Below, piece after piece: positions 34,822 through 44,218 of a stretch of DNA of 64,000 bases. The stretch spans positions 62,001 to 126,000 of the forward strand of contig QJJF01000006.1 in NCBI GenBank assembly GCA_003202005.1. The letters run 5' to 3'. The notes below the pieces were generated by a model that saw only the letters and a program-made list of their open reading frames with translations, made no database searches and was not told where the DNA came from. The position numbers were made by a program, and so were the translations under genes. The first letter of the stretch is position 1; each line of letters opens with the position of its first letter. The stretch is from Williamsia faeni (GTDB taxonomy: Bacteria; Actinomycetota; Actinomycetes; Mycobacteriales; Mycobacteriaceae).

Positions 34822-37800
34822 CGGTCACCATCCGTCCCTCGAGTTGGGACGGGCAGCTCGACTTCAGCGCGCAGTGCCCGCAGCCGTCGTTGATCGTCGC
34901 CTCGAACCCCGGCCCGATGCTGCGATACGCCGCCGACCGGACCACGGCCAGCCACTGGTCGACCTGCGCTTCATTGAGCGGGTCCTGATTGCGTTGGGCC
35001 GCACCGGTTTTACCGTTGGCACTGTTCACGTAGACGAGCGCCCCGCCGCCGGGTTCGACATTGCCGAGCTCCGGTACGCCACCGAGCGTCAACGCCAGCT
35101 GGTAGGTGGCCAACTGGGCATGCTCCTGTCCGGCGGCCACCGAGATCGTGTTCTTGCCAGTCTTGACGTCGACGACCACCGGCCGGCCCTTGCTGTCTGC
35201 CTCGAGCCGGTCGATGCGCCCGCGCAGCCGTACCTCGGGGATGGCGAGTACCTCACCGTCCGCGTCCACCATTTGTGCCGGCTCGACCCGGGCGTTGACG
35301 TCGATCTCCACCCCGACCTCGGTCATGCCCTCGCGAGACATCCGCAGCCACTGCCGGAAGTTGGTCAGCATCTCTTCGGTGCGTTCGAGTTCCCGGCGCG
35401 AGAACCACGGTGCCCCGACATCGACCTGATCCCAGACCCGGCGAAGCGACGCCGTCACGTCTTCCGGCGGGATCTTGCCCGCGACCGCCTGCACGAGGGT
35501 GTGCACGAGGGTTCCGGCCACGGCCGGACGCGAGTCGCCGTCGCGGCCGCCGTAGCGTTCCAGCATCCATCGCAGTGAGCAGGCCCCCAGCGATTCGACA
35601 CTGGACGGCGACAGGGTCAACGGGCCCGACGCCTCGGACCAGAGCGCCTCTGTGGTGCTCGGACCGGCCAACCCGTACCACTCGTCGGGGTGCGCGCCGG
35701 CCACACCGGCATCGGCCAATTCGGCCAGCATGTCGGCCGCAGCCCGGGTCCGCGGATCGTCTTCGTCGGTGCCCGCGCAGACCTGGGCGCGGAGTTCGGC
35801 GACCAGCGAGGACAGCGAGAGCACCCGGCGGAGTCCGGGTTCGACGGGCAACTCCAGCTCCGGTTCGTCCGCTTCGCCGGAACCTGCCACCACCGCTGCC
35901 AGCTCGCCGACGAAACGGGACGGCGCGGCGTCACCGCTCCCGTCGTCCACCGCGCTGACCATCAATCGGAGGCGGGCCCGACTGCAGGCGACCAGCAGCA
36001 GTCGTCGTTCCTCGGCCAGCGCGACCGCGGTGCGCGAGATGGTGTCGATGGCATCGGCTGCGACGCCGTCGAGGAGGTCGACCAGCTGGCCGGTACCGAG
36101 AATGCTCCCGCGGCTGCGCAGGCTGGGCCACAGGCCGTCCTGCACACCGGCCACCGCGACCACATCCCATTCACGACCGGCCGCGGCGTGCGCCGAGAGC
36201 ACCGTCACCGAATCGGAGGACGCCTGGGCCATCCTCGATTCGGTGGGGATCTGCAGGGCACTGAGATAGTCGATGAATCCACCGAGCGTGGCTGCGGGCA
36301 GGCTGTCGGCGAAGTTGGCGGCAGCATCGAAGAGCGCCACCATGGCGTCGAGATCTCGATCCGCCTGGGCACCGCCGGGACCGTGGTCGCGGCGCATTAC
36401 CTGATTGGACCACCGCGGGCCCAATCCCGTTGCCTGCCATGCCTCCCACAGGATCTCCTCGATACTGCGCCGGCTCTCCGACGCGGTACGCGCCGCCCGG
36501 ATGACCGCCAGCACCCGAACGAGAGGCTGCTTCTCCGCGTCGGTCAGCCCGCCGAGGTGTCGATCGATGTCGATGGCGGGCTCGCCGATGTCGGTCGGGC
36601 GGGCGCTGACCAGTTCTGCGATCACGGTGGCCGAATCGCGGTCACGGCCCGACTCGGTCTCGATCCGTCGTACACCCCGCCGCAACCGCCGCAGCGCTGC
36701 CGGGTCGGCACCGCCGATGGGCCCGGACAACAATTCCAGCGCCGAGTCGGGGTCGAGCGGCATCTCCACCGCACGCAGCGCCAGCAGCATCGCGGAGACC
36801 GAGCGCGCCAGCGCCAGCGGGATCTCGCTGGCCGGTGTCATGACCGGCACACCGGCCGACCGCAGGGCCCGCCGCAACGGGGCCATGGCCCGGGGAACGG
36901 ACCTGACGATCACGGCCATCCGCGACCACGGCACGTCGTCGTAGAGGTGGGCCCGACGCATCATGTCGGCGATCGCCGTGGCCTCTTTGGCAGCCGAACC
37001 ATAGATACGGACCACCGGGGCCGGAGCATCGGGATGATCGGCCCGCTCCAGCTCTTTGGACAGCCTGTGCCGGCGACGTCCGGGTAAGCGAGCCGCGATC
37101 GACCCGGCAAGGTCACTGATCGGGGCGGTCGACCGGAAGTTGTTGTCCAGCAGGATGTCCCGCGTCGGATCGTCGAGCTCGTCGAGGAACCGGGCGCTGG
37201 CACCGCGAAACCCGAAGATCGATTGGTCGCCGTCACCGGCGACCACTGCCTGATGGGTCCCGGCGCCGACCAGCCGGATCAGTGTGGCTGCCTGCGGATC
37301 GAGATGCTGGGCATCGTCGACCAGCAGATACCGCACCCGGGCGCGCTCGCTGCGCAGCAGTTCGGGGTCGGTGGCGAATGCGGTCAGTGCGGACCCGACC
37401 AGTTCTGCCGCGTCGACAGCCGGGGCCGTGGCCTGCGGCGCCTCGAGTCCGACCGCACCGCGCAGCAGACCACTCTGCTCGTACTGGCGGTATGCCCGGC
37501 CGGCCGCCTGCCACTCCGGCCGCCGGTGGGTGCGGCCGAGCGCGATCAGGTCCTCGGGACCAACGCCGCGTTCGGCGGCACGCATCATGATGTCGCGCAG
37601 TGCCTGGGCAAAACCGTTGGTACCCAAGGCCGGCCGCAATCGCTCGGGCCAGTACTCGGCGCCGTCCTCGATGTCGCCGGCGAGTAGCTCACGGAGCACG
37701 GCGTCCTGTTCGGCACCGGTGATCAGACGTGGGGGCGGATTGTCGTGGGCCGCGGCCTGCAGGCGCAAGACCGCAAACGCGTAGGAATGCAGCGTCCGGA

Positions 37801-38140
37801 CGATCGGCTCGCGGGTGGCCTTCGGTGTGCGTGCCGGCCCCGTCCCGGTCGAAAGCAGGCGCGCGGTGATCTGTTCACGCAGCTCGGTGGCCGCCCGCCG
37901 ACTCGCGGCGAGCACCAGGATCGATTCGGGATCGGTGTCCGGATCGGACAGCCGCGCAACCGCGATGTCGACGATCAGCGAGGTCTTCCCGGTACCCGGG
38001 CCACCATGAACCCGATACGGGAGGAACCCCCCGGCGGCGCTGAACTCACCGTCGATCAGGGCCTGTACGTGCGCCGGCCAGATGCGCGGAAGCGCTGCAG
38101 CGACTGGCGCGGACACCAATCGCGTGGTCAAAGCGGGCAC
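34814..38140 (-). CDS. adnA: AdnA: UvrD-like motor and Fe-S/RecB-like nuclease subunit
   Basis: The partner subunit (1108 residues). Seen: Walker A GGPGTGKTS (near residue 47), motif II reading VDDAQHLDP (Asp where SF1 helicases usually have Glu), and a C-terminal nuclease domain with GRIDRL and DVKTG. A cysteine set, LGACSLRW before the nuclease core and CGHCALKSSC at the end (C, then C-x2-C-x5-C), fits an AddB-type [4Fe-4S] clamp. A GTG at 38140 is chosen over the GTG two codons upstream because AAAGGAT lies 8 nt before it. First gene of the adnA-adnB unit, divergent from the LipV-like hydrolase. Confidence 0.93.
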   Translation of the reverse strand: MPALTTRLVSAPVAAALPRIWPAHVQALIDGEFSAAGGFLPYRVHGGPGTGKTSLIVDIAVARLSDPDTDPESILVLAASRRAATELREQITARLLSTGTGPARTPKATREPIVRTLHSYAFAVLRLQAAAHDNPPPRLITGAEQDAVLRELLAGDIEDGAEYWPERLRPALGTNGFAQALRDIMMRAAERGVGPEDLIALGRTHRRPEWQAAGRAYRQYEQSGLLRGAVGLEAPQATAPAVDAAELVGSALTAFATDPELLRSERARVRYLLVDDAQHLDPQAATLIRLVGAGTHQAVVAGDGDQSIFGFRGASARFLDELDDPTRDILLDNNFRSTAPISDLAGSIAARLPGRRRHRLSKELERADHPDAPAPVVRIYGSAAKEATAIADMMRRAHLYDDVPWSRMAVIVRSVPRAMAPLRRALRSAGVPVMTPASEIPLALARSVSAMLLALRAVEMPLDPDSALELLSGPIGGADPAALRRLRRGVRRIETESGRDRDSATVIAELVSARPTDIGEPAIDIDRHLGGLTDAEKQPLVRVLAVIRAARTASESRRSIEEILWEAWQATGLGPRWSNQVMRRDHGPGGAQADRDLDAMVALFDAAANFADSLPAATLGGFIDYLSALQIPTESRMAQASSDSVTVLSAHAAAGREWDVVAVAGVQDGLWPSLRSRGSILGTGQLVDLLDGVAADAIDTISRTAVALAEERRLLLVACSRARLRLMVSAVDDGSGDAAPSRFVGELAAVVAGSGEADEPELELPVEPGLRRVLSLSSLVAELRAQVCAGTDEDDPRTRAAADMLAELADAGVAGAHPDEWYGLAGPSTTEALWSEASGPLTLSPSSVESLGACSLRWMLERYGGRDGDSRPAVAGTLVHTLVQAVAGKIPPEDVTASLRRVWDQVDVGAPWFSRRELERTEEMLTNFRQWLRMSREGMTEVGVEIDVNARVEPAQMVDADGEVLAIPEVRLRGRIDRLEADSKGRPVVVDVKTGKNTISVAAGQEHAQLATYQLALTLGGVPELGNVEPGGGALVYVNSANGKTGAAQRNQDPLNEAQVDQWLAVVRSAAYRSIGPGFEATINDGCGHCALKSSCPSQLEGRMVTDG

Positions 38141-38258
38141 GCACACATCCTTTCCCTCGGCTGCGTCGATGGTGTCATGTTCGTCCGACAGACTCTCGAC
38201 CCACGGCAGAGCCGCGGCACCACGGGCGATATACCGCCACGTCCGGCAAGATCACGGT

Positions 38259-39038
38259 ATGTCTGCACTGAACGTGGAACTGTTCGGACCGTTCGACGGT
38301 CCACCCGTCTTGGCCCTGCACGGCCTGACCGGGCACGGCAAGCGCTGGGCAGATCTCGCCGACGCACTGCCGCACGCCCGGATCGTGGCACCCGACCTCC
38401 TCGGTCACGGTTTCTCCCGGTGGACACCACCCTGGTCGATCGAGGCACAGGTGCTGGCGCTGTGTGAGGTCGTGGACGAACACATCGACGGACCGGTGGT
38501 GGTCGTCGCGCATTCGTATGGCTGCGCCCTCGCCATGCACCTGTCGCGCCTGATCGGCGAGCGGATCCGGTCGTTTGTGCTGCTCGATCCGGCCATGGGA
38601 CTCGATCCTCAGATGATGGGGGACGTCGCGATCGACACCATGGCGCACCACGACTATCCCGATGAGGCCGCGGCCCGCGAGGGCAAGCTCGGCGAATCGT
38701 GGGCCGAACTCGACCCGGGCATCCTCGATCGCGAGATCTCCGATCACCTGATCAACGTCGGAGACCGGGTGAACTGGCGCATCCATCCGGGGATGGTGGT
38801 CGCCACCTGGAGTGAACTGGCGCGCCCGTTCACGCTCCCTCCCACCGGCATCCCTGTCGACGTGGTGCAGGCGATGCGGGTGCAGCCCCCGTACTTCACC
38901 GCAGAGTTCCGGGCTGCACTCGCCGAGCAGCAGGGCGACCTGCTGACGGTGATCGAGGAGGACTGCGGACACATGGTCCCGTTCGCCAGAGCCGAGTTGA
39001 CGGCCGCGCTGGTCGCGAAGGCATTGGCCCGCAACTGA
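38259..39038 (+). CDS. Alpha/beta hydrolase, LipV-like
   Basis: The 259-residue protein has the alpha/beta hydrolase pattern: oxyanion-hole motif LHGLTGHGKRW, the nucleophile elbow VVVAHSYGCALA (A-H-S-Y-G, Ser near residue 92) and a C-terminal catalytic histidine in EEDCGHMVPF. No signal peptide, so cytoplasmic. M. tuberculosis LipV (Rv3203), an esterase/lipase, occupies the same place next to adnA. Substrate uncertain. The next gene begins 1 bp after its stop, so they are in one operon. Confidence 0.9.
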   Translation: MSALNVELFGPFDGPPVLALHGLTGHGKRWADLADALPHARIVAPDLLGHGFSRWTPPWSIEAQVLALCEVVDEHIDGPVVVVAHSYGCALAMHLSRLIGERIRSFVLLDPAMGLDPQMMGDVAIDTMAHHDYPDEAAAREGKLGESWAELDPGILDREISDHLINVGDRVNWRIHPGMVVATWSELARPFTLPPTGIPVDVVQAMRVQPPYFTAEFRAALAEQQGDLLTVIEEDCGHMVPFARAELTAALVAKALARN

Positions 39039-39039
39039 A

Positions 39040-39339
39040 ATGGCGGCCGTGACGGAAGAAGAGGTCGAACGGGTCCGCGACATCGTGGCCTCGGTACCCG
39101 CCGGCAAGGTCACCACCTACGGCGACGTCGCCGCGGCCGTCGGACTGTCCAGCGCTCGCATCGTCGGATGGATCATGCGTACCGATTCGTCCGACCTACC
39201 GTGGCACCGCGTCATCGCGGTCAGCGGAAAACCGGCGCCCCACCTACGGACCAGCCAGCTCGAACGCCTTCAGGCCGAAGGCGTTCCGGTCTTCGACGGC
39301 CGCGTCGACATGAAAATCGCCCGCCTAGCGCTCCCCTGA
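39040..39339 (+). CDS. Alkyltransferase-like protein (MGMT-fold, no catalytic Cys)
   Basis: A 99-residue protein matching the DNA-binding domain of O6-alkylguanine-DNA alkyltransferase: VASVPAGKVTTYGDVAAAVG (helix-turn-helix), the arginine finger SARIVGWIM, and the active-site motif reading PWHRVI. The catalytic Cys of PCHR is replaced by Trp, the mark of ATL proteins, which bind alkylated bases and hand them to nucleotide excision repair rather than repairing them. ATG is 1 bp after the lipV-like stop. Equivalent of Rv3204. Confidence 0.92.
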   Translation: MAAVTEEEVERVRDIVASVPAGKVTTYGDVAAAVGLSSARIVGWIMRTDSSDLPWHRVIAVSGKPAPHLRTSQLERLQAEGVPVFDGRVDMKIARLALP

Positions 39340-39354
39340 CCCGATCCTGTGCCC

Positions 39355-39391
39355 TTTTGGCGAACAAACCCCCAGGTGGGCTTCGCCAAAA
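39355..39391. terminator. Hairpin between ATL gene and chelatase gene
   Basis: Perfect 10-bp arms TTTTGGCGAA (39355-39364) and TTCGCCAAAA (39382-39391) around a 17-nt loop, between convergent genes. Because the arms themselves start and end in T/A runs, each strand supplies a U-tract at the 3' side of the stem, as expected for a bidirectional terminator. Confidence 0.7.
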
Positions 39392-39398
39392 CACCACA

Positions 39399-40097
39399 TC
39401 ATCGGGGTGCGGGGACTCTCACCGAGCGCATTCGACGGACGACGAGGTTGACAACGCGAGGGTCGGCACCGAGCGGCGCACTGACGCCATCGGCACCGGC
39501 TTCGAACAGTCGATCGTGAAAGAGACCATGCGCCAACAGGTATGACGCCACAAATACCCGACGTCCGGTACGGGCCCGCGTCTCGGCGACAACGTCCGCG
39601 ATCCGCGGCAGCGCGGTGGCGAGATATCCCACCGGCACCCGCTCACCGAGCATCGAACCGAGCAGGTTCGCCTCCCGTCGCACCTGCCCCAGCGCATACG
39701 CATCCGACGACCCCGCGGCCGCGAGGACCACCGAATCCCCACGCTTCCAGCCACATTCGGTCAGGCGCTGGGCAAGAACGCGGGCCAGTTCCGGATCCGG
39801 GCCGAGCGCCCGGGACACGCTGGTGGCCTGATGGCCACTGGCAACGATGTGTTCGGGCAGATCCTGACGGACGTGATAGCCCTCCGCCAGAAACGCCGGG
39901 ACCACCACCGCAGGTCCGTCGACGCCGGACAACACCTCGGACGGCGAGGGCCCGAGAACGTCCACAAACGCCACCCGGGTTGGTCCGATCTGCGCCGACA
40001 CCTTATCGGCGAGATCTGCGATCATCGCAGTGCCGTGCTCCGAGCGGGTCCCATGGGCAACCAGGATGGGCTGCGCACCAAGATGATTGAAGATCAT
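39399..40097 (-). CDS. Sirohydrochlorin chelatase (CbiX/SirB-type)
   Basis: The 232-residue protein is a tandem CbiX-type chelatase: N-terminal active-site AHGTRSEHG, a second metal-site histidine in FLAEGYHVRQDLPEHI, and a repeat-like second half (LAAAGSSD, FVASYLLAHGLFHDRL). It inserts Fe2+ (or Co2+) into sirohydrochlorin to make siroheme. The last gene of the nitrate/nitrite operon; its ATG overlaps the stop of the upstream gene (ATGA). Its presence supplies siroheme for NirB encoded four genes earlier, so iron is the likely metal. Rv0259c is the M. tuberculosis counterpart. Confidence 0.9.
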   Translation of the reverse strand: MIFNHLGAQPILVAHGTRSEHGTAMIADLADKVSAQIGPTRVAFVDVLGPSPSEVLSGVDGPAVVVPAFLAEGYHVRQDLPEHIVASGHQATSVSRALGPDPELARVLAQRLTECGWKRGDSVVLAAAGSSDAYALGQVRREANLLGSMLGERVPVGYLATALPRIADVVAETRARTGRRVFVASYLLAHGLFHDRLFEAGADGVSAPLGADPRVVNLVVRRMRSVRVPAPR

Positions 40098-41263
40098 GTG
40101 TTCTCGCCCTCCTCGTATTCGAGATCTATCGACAGTCGGTATCCGCGTTTCACCACGGTCTGGATCATGCGGGAATCCCCCAGCCCGGCGCGCAGTCTGG
40201 CCATCGCGGTCTCGACTGCATGTGTGTCCTCACCCCCGCCGGGTAGCTGGGCCAGCAGCGCGTGCCGCGACACCACCCGGCCCGGACGCTGGGCCAGGGC
40301 CTTGAGCAGTGTCAGGCCGGCCGGCGACAACGGCCGCAACTCGCCGTCGACCATCACCGCTCGACTGCGAATACTCATGTCGTGCCCGGCAACCCGCATC
40401 GTCGGGACCCGGCGCGGCATCTCTTCGGCGATGTGACGAGCCAATGCACCCAACCGGAACCGGCCTGGTCGCGACGTCGGAACCTTCAGTGCAACAAGGG
40501 GTCCCGCGGTCACCGGACCGACACACATGGCGGCGACGTCGGTCCGCAACGATTCGAGGAGCGCGTCGAGGCGTCCGGTGTCCTGTGCCCGGCCGAGCAT
40601 CGAGGCCACCGCCGGTGCACTGGTGAACGAGACGGCGTCGATGTCGAAGTTGATGATCTGAGAGATCATCTGATCCAGCTCAGTGGTGTCGTGCGGTGGC
40701 AACCACCGATACACCGGAATCGGGAGCACCTCGGCGCCTGCTTCCCGCAAGACCTCACAGAAGTCGGGCAGCGGCTCCCACTCCGTGGTCGCACCGTGGA
40801 GCTGAACACCCACCCGGACGCCGTCGACCCCTTCGGCCAGGAGGTGTTCGAGAACCTCGCTCGACGACTCGTTCGGCGGCGACCATTCCTCGCGCAGGCC
40901 ACCGGCCCGGATCGCACCCTTGGCCTTGGGACCGCGGGCCAGTACCCGAGACCGGCCCAGCGCCTCGACCAACGCCTCTGCCAAACCCCAGTCCTCCGCG
41001 GCCTCCATCCAGCCACGGAATCCGATACCTGTTGTGGCAACCACAATCTCAGGTGGATGCGCAACCACCTTCTCGGTCGCTGCCCGCAACTCCGTGTCGT
41101 CGGCGAGCGGGATGATCTGGATAGCGGGCGTCCGCTCGATCACGGCCCCACGTCGCTCCAGCAGAGCCGCGAACTCGTCGGCCCGGCGCGCCGCCGTGAT
41201 CCCGATGGTGAATCCGGTCAACGGACCTGTATCACCCTCAGTGCTGCGACCACCCGAACTCAC
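40094..41263 (-). CDS. Uroporphyrinogen-III synthase fused to a winged-helix DNA-binding domain
   Basis: A two-domain protein of 389 residues. Residues about 15-275 are a HemD-like fold (GFTIGITAARRADEFAALLE, VDAVSFTSAPAV, ADVAAMCVGPVTAGPL-type segments). Residues about 290-385 are an OmpR/PhoB-type winged helix (LRPLSPAGLTLLKALAQRPG, VSRHALLAQLPGG, VETAMARLRAGLGD, VVKRGYRLS). It could make uroporphyrinogen III for siroheme, regulate the operon, or both. GTG 41263 is preceded by GGAGGT; an earlier GTG six codons upstream is possible. It lies 19 nt after nirD. M. tuberculosis Rv0260c has the same fusion near narK3. Confidence 0.88.
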   Translation of the reverse strand: MSSGGRSTEGDTGPLTGFTIGITAARRADEFAALLERRGAVIERTPAIQIIPLADDTELRAATEKVVAHPPEIVVATTGIGFRGWMEAAEDWGLAEALVEALGRSRVLARGPKAKGAIRAGGLREEWSPPNESSSEVLEHLLAEGVDGVRVGVQLHGATTEWEPLPDFCEVLREAGAEVLPIPVYRWLPPHDTTELDQMISQIINFDIDAVSFTSAPAVASMLGRAQDTGRLDALLESLRTDVAAMCVGPVTAGPLVALKVPTSRPGRFRLGALARHIAEEMPRRVPTMRVAGHDMSIRSRAVMVDGELRPLSPAGLTLLKALAQRPGRVVSRHALLAQLPGGGEDTHAVETAMARLRAGLGDSRMIQTVVKRGYRLSIDLEYEEGENT

Positions 41264-41282
41264 TAGACCTCCATTTGTCACG

Positions 41283-41648
41283 CTATCGCGGCCGTACATG
41301 CACGAGGCCGGCTCGTTGCCGCACATCGTAGACGGGCAAGATTACATTCTCGTCTCCCAGACAGCGCCCGTCCACCAGGGAGAACACCTGCTTGAGCAGG
41401 GGCGAGGCGACAGTCGGCTCACCGTCGCGGTCACCGACCAGCCCGCGCGACATGACTGCCGCATTGCCGAACGGGTCGATGTTGCCCACGGCGTACAGCT
41501 CCCCGTCGACCATCCGGAACAGTGCCACCTGTTCACCCCCGGGCAGCAGGACCGCGACCCCGAAGCCCGGCACGAGCCGGTCGAAGTGGCAGGCCGCAGT
41601 CCACGTGGCGGCGTTCGTATCAACTCGTGTGTCGTCGATGAGACTCAT
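41283..41648 (-). CDS. nirD: Nitrite reductase [NAD(P)H] small subunit NirD
   Basis: The 121-residue protein has the Rieske-like fold of NirD (LVPGFGVAVLLPGGEQVALFR, LYAVGNIDPFGNAAVMSRGLV, YDVRQRAG) but lacks the CxH/CxxH cluster ligands, as is normal for NirD. It partners NirB in assimilatory reduction of nitrite to ammonium in the cytoplasm. Its ATG overlaps the nirB stop (ATGA). Confidence 0.95.
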   Translation of the reverse strand: MSLIDDTRVDTNAATWTAACHFDRLVPGFGVAVLLPGGEQVALFRMVDGELYAVGNIDPFGNAAVMSRGLVGDRDGEPTVASPLLKQVFSLVDGRCLGDENVILPVYDVRQRAGLVHVRPR

Positions 41649-44218
41649 CGTGACGTTTCCTCCGTTCCCCGGCGGACTGCGCCGGGCTGCGGTATCCCCA
41701 AGAGTACGGGCACCTTACGGCCGCCACTCTCCGAGAAATCAATGGTGGGATCGGGTTGTTCCGGCGCATTCACAAAGGACACGAAGCGGGCCAGTTTGTC
41801 CTCGTCCTCGAGCACCCCCACCCACTCGTCCTTGTATCCGGCGACGTGGGTTTCCATCGCCGCCTCCAGCTCGCCGGCGATGCCGAGGCTGTCTTCACAC
41901 ACAACATCTTTGAGGTGATCCAGGCCACCTTCGAGCGATGAGAGCCAGGGTGCCGTTCGTTGCAGCCGGTCGGCCGTGCGGATGTAAAACATCAGGAATC
42001 GATCGATGTATCTGACGAGCGTCGCATCATCGATGCCCGAAGCCAGCAGCTGGGCGTGCGCCGGACTCTGACCGCCGTTGCCGCCGACATACAGATTCCA
42101 GCCGTGTTCGGTGGCGATGATGCCGACGTCTTTGCCGCGGGCCTCCGCGCACTCCCGCGCGCAACCGGACACACCGAACTTCAGCTTGTGCGGTGATCGC
42201 AGACCTCGATAGCGGTTCTCCAGGTCGACGGCCATGCCCACCGAATCCTGGACCCCGTACCGGCACCAGCTGGTACCGACACAACTCTTCACGGTGCGCA
42301 GGCTCTTCCCGTACGCATGACCGGATTCCATGCCGGCGTCGACCAGCCGCTGCCAGATGAGTGGCAATTGCTCGACGCGGGCGCCGAACAGGTCGATCCG
42401 CTGACCGCCGGTGACCTTGGTGTAGAGGTCGAAGTCCTTGGCCACCTGACCGATCACGATCAGCTGATCCGGTGTCACCTCGCCGCCGGGCATCCGCGGA
42501 ACCACCGAGTAGGTGCCGTTCTTCTGCATGTTGGCGAGGAACCGGTCGTTTGTATCCTGCAGTGCCGCTTGCTCACCCGAGAGAATGTGATCACTCGAGG
42601 TCGACGCCAGGATCGACGCGACGGTGGGCTTGCAGATCTCACAGCCCAGGCCGTGGCCGTGCTTGGCGACGAGCTCGCTGAACGTACGGATACCCGTCGC
42701 CTGCACGATCTCGAAGAGTTCGGCACGGGATTGTGAGAAGTGCTCACACAGCGACTTCGAGATCGCGACACCGGAATCCGCAAGCAGGCGGGTGATCGAC
42801 GGGATACAGCCGCCACAGGTGGTACCCGCCTTGGTGCAGGTCTTGACCGCTTCGACATCCTGCGCCCCATGGGCGATGGCTCCGCAGATGGAACCCTTGT
42901 CGACGCCGTTGCAGGAACAGATCTCCGCGCTGTCGGGCAGGGCGGACAGGCCGATGCCTTCGCCCGCGGCCGGAGCGATCAGTGCCGCGGGATCGCCCGG
43001 AAGCGGCCCGCCGACCATCGGCTTGAGCAAGGCGTACTGCGTTGCATCACCGACGAGCACGCCGCCGAGCAGTGTCTTGGCATCATCGCTCACAACAACT
43101 TTGGAGTAGGTCCCGGCAACCGGATCGTTGAAGACCACCTCGAGGCAACCCGCGGTGGCACCCATTGCATCACCGAAGCTCGCGACATCGACCCCGAGCA
43201 GTTTGAGCTTGGTCGACATGTCGGCGCCCTCGAACTCCGCCCGTCCGCCGAGCAGCCGATCGGCCACGACCTCCGCGGTGCTGTAGCCCGGCGCAACCAG
43301 CCCGTAGCAGCGGCCGTCCACCGCGGCGACCTCACCGATCGCGTAGATGTCCGGATCATCGGTACGGCAACCACTGTCGACAAGTACGCCGCCACGCTCA
43401 CCGACCGCCAGATCGGCGTCGCGGGCGAGCTGATCACGCGGCCGCACACCTGCGGAAAAGACCAGCAGCGCAGCATCATCGATGCTGCTGTCATCCGAGA
43501 GCGTGATGTTCAGGGAACCACCCTCGACCTGTTCGATGGCCGACGTACCCACGCCGGTGTGTACCGTGACGCCGAGTTCGTGAACCAGGTTGGCCAGCAG
43601 TGCGCCGCCACCGGCATCCACCTGCAACGGCATCAGCCGGGGCGCGAACTCGACCACGTGCGGCTTGAGGCCGAGGAGCTTGAGAGCGTTGGCCGCCTCC
43701 AGGCCGAGGAGTCCACCACCGACCACGACTGCTGTGGCCCCGGCCGGAGCGGCCTCGGCGGCAGCGCGGATCTGGTCCAGGTCCGTCAGAGTGCGGTAGA
43801 CGAAGCAGTTGTCCGAGTCCTTTCCGGGAACCGGAGGCACAAACGGGTACGAACCCGTGGCCAGAACCAGGGCGTCGAACACAATGCTGGAGTCGTCATC
43901 GAGGACGGCGGTCCGCTTGACCCGGTCGATTCGTTTCACCGACCGGCCCAGCAGGAGGGACACCAGCGGGTCACCCGGGTAGGTGTTCCCGTCGAGCGCC
44001 AATGACTCCGGGTCCCAATTGTTCACGTAGGAGGACAATCCCACCCGATCGTAGGCCGCGGTCGGTTCCTCACAGACCACCACAACCCGCCACTGATCGG
44101 TGACATCGCGCTGGCGCAGTTCCTGGACAAAGCGATGGCCGACCATCCCGTGACCAGCCACCACAACGGTTTTAGCGGACACTTCAGCCCTCTTTCTCAC
44201 ATCTGTTGTCATTGTCAT
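41645..44218 (-). CDS. nirB: Nitrite reductase [NAD(P)H] large subunit NirB
   Basis: An 857-residue siroheme flavoprotein reducing nitrite to ammonium with NAD(P)H. Seen in order: an FAD/NAD(P)-binding reductase (VVVAGHGMVGHRFVQEL, VVVGGGLLGLEAAN), a BFD-like [2Fe-2S] domain (CSCNGVDKG, TCGGCIPS), then two nitrite/sulfite reductase halves with the cluster ligands C-x5-C in CVGTSWCRYG and C-x3-C in SGCARECAE that also hold siroheme. ATG 44218 forms an ATGA overlap with the upstream reductase gene and is preferred to upstream start codons in frame. nirD follows with another ATGA overlap. Confidence 0.95.
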   Translation of the reverse strand: MTMTTDVRKRAEVSAKTVVVAGHGMVGHRFVQELRQRDVTDQWRVVVVCEEPTAAYDRVGLSSYVNNWDPESLALDGNTYPGDPLVSLLLGRSVKRIDRVKRTAVLDDDSSIVFDALVLATGSYPFVPPVPGKDSDNCFVYRTLTDLDQIRAAAEAAPAGATAVVVGGGLLGLEAANALKLLGLKPHVVEFAPRLMPLQVDAGGGALLANLVHELGVTVHTGVGTSAIEQVEGGSLNITLSDDSSIDDAALLVFSAGVRPRDQLARDADLAVGERGGVLVDSGCRTDDPDIYAIGEVAAVDGRCYGLVAPGYSTAEVVADRLLGGRAEFEGADMSTKLKLLGVDVASFGDAMGATAGCLEVVFNDPVAGTYSKVVVSDDAKTLLGGVLVGDATQYALLKPMVGGPLPGDPAALIAPAAGEGIGLSALPDSAEICSCNGVDKGSICGAIAHGAQDVEAVKTCTKAGTTCGGCIPSITRLLADSGVAISKSLCEHFSQSRAELFEIVQATGIRTFSELVAKHGHGLGCEICKPTVASILASTSSDHILSGEQAALQDTNDRFLANMQKNGTYSVVPRMPGGEVTPDQLIVIGQVAKDFDLYTKVTGGQRIDLFGARVEQLPLIWQRLVDAGMESGHAYGKSLRTVKSCVGTSWCRYGVQDSVGMAVDLENRYRGLRSPHKLKFGVSGCARECAEARGKDVGIIATEHGWNLYVGGNGGQSPAHAQLLASGIDDATLVRYIDRFLMFYIRTADRLQRTAPWLSSLEGGLDHLKDVVCEDSLGIAGELEAAMETHVAGYKDEWVGVLEDEDKLARFVSFVNAPEQPDPTIDFSESGGRKVPVLLGIPQPGAVRRGTEETSR

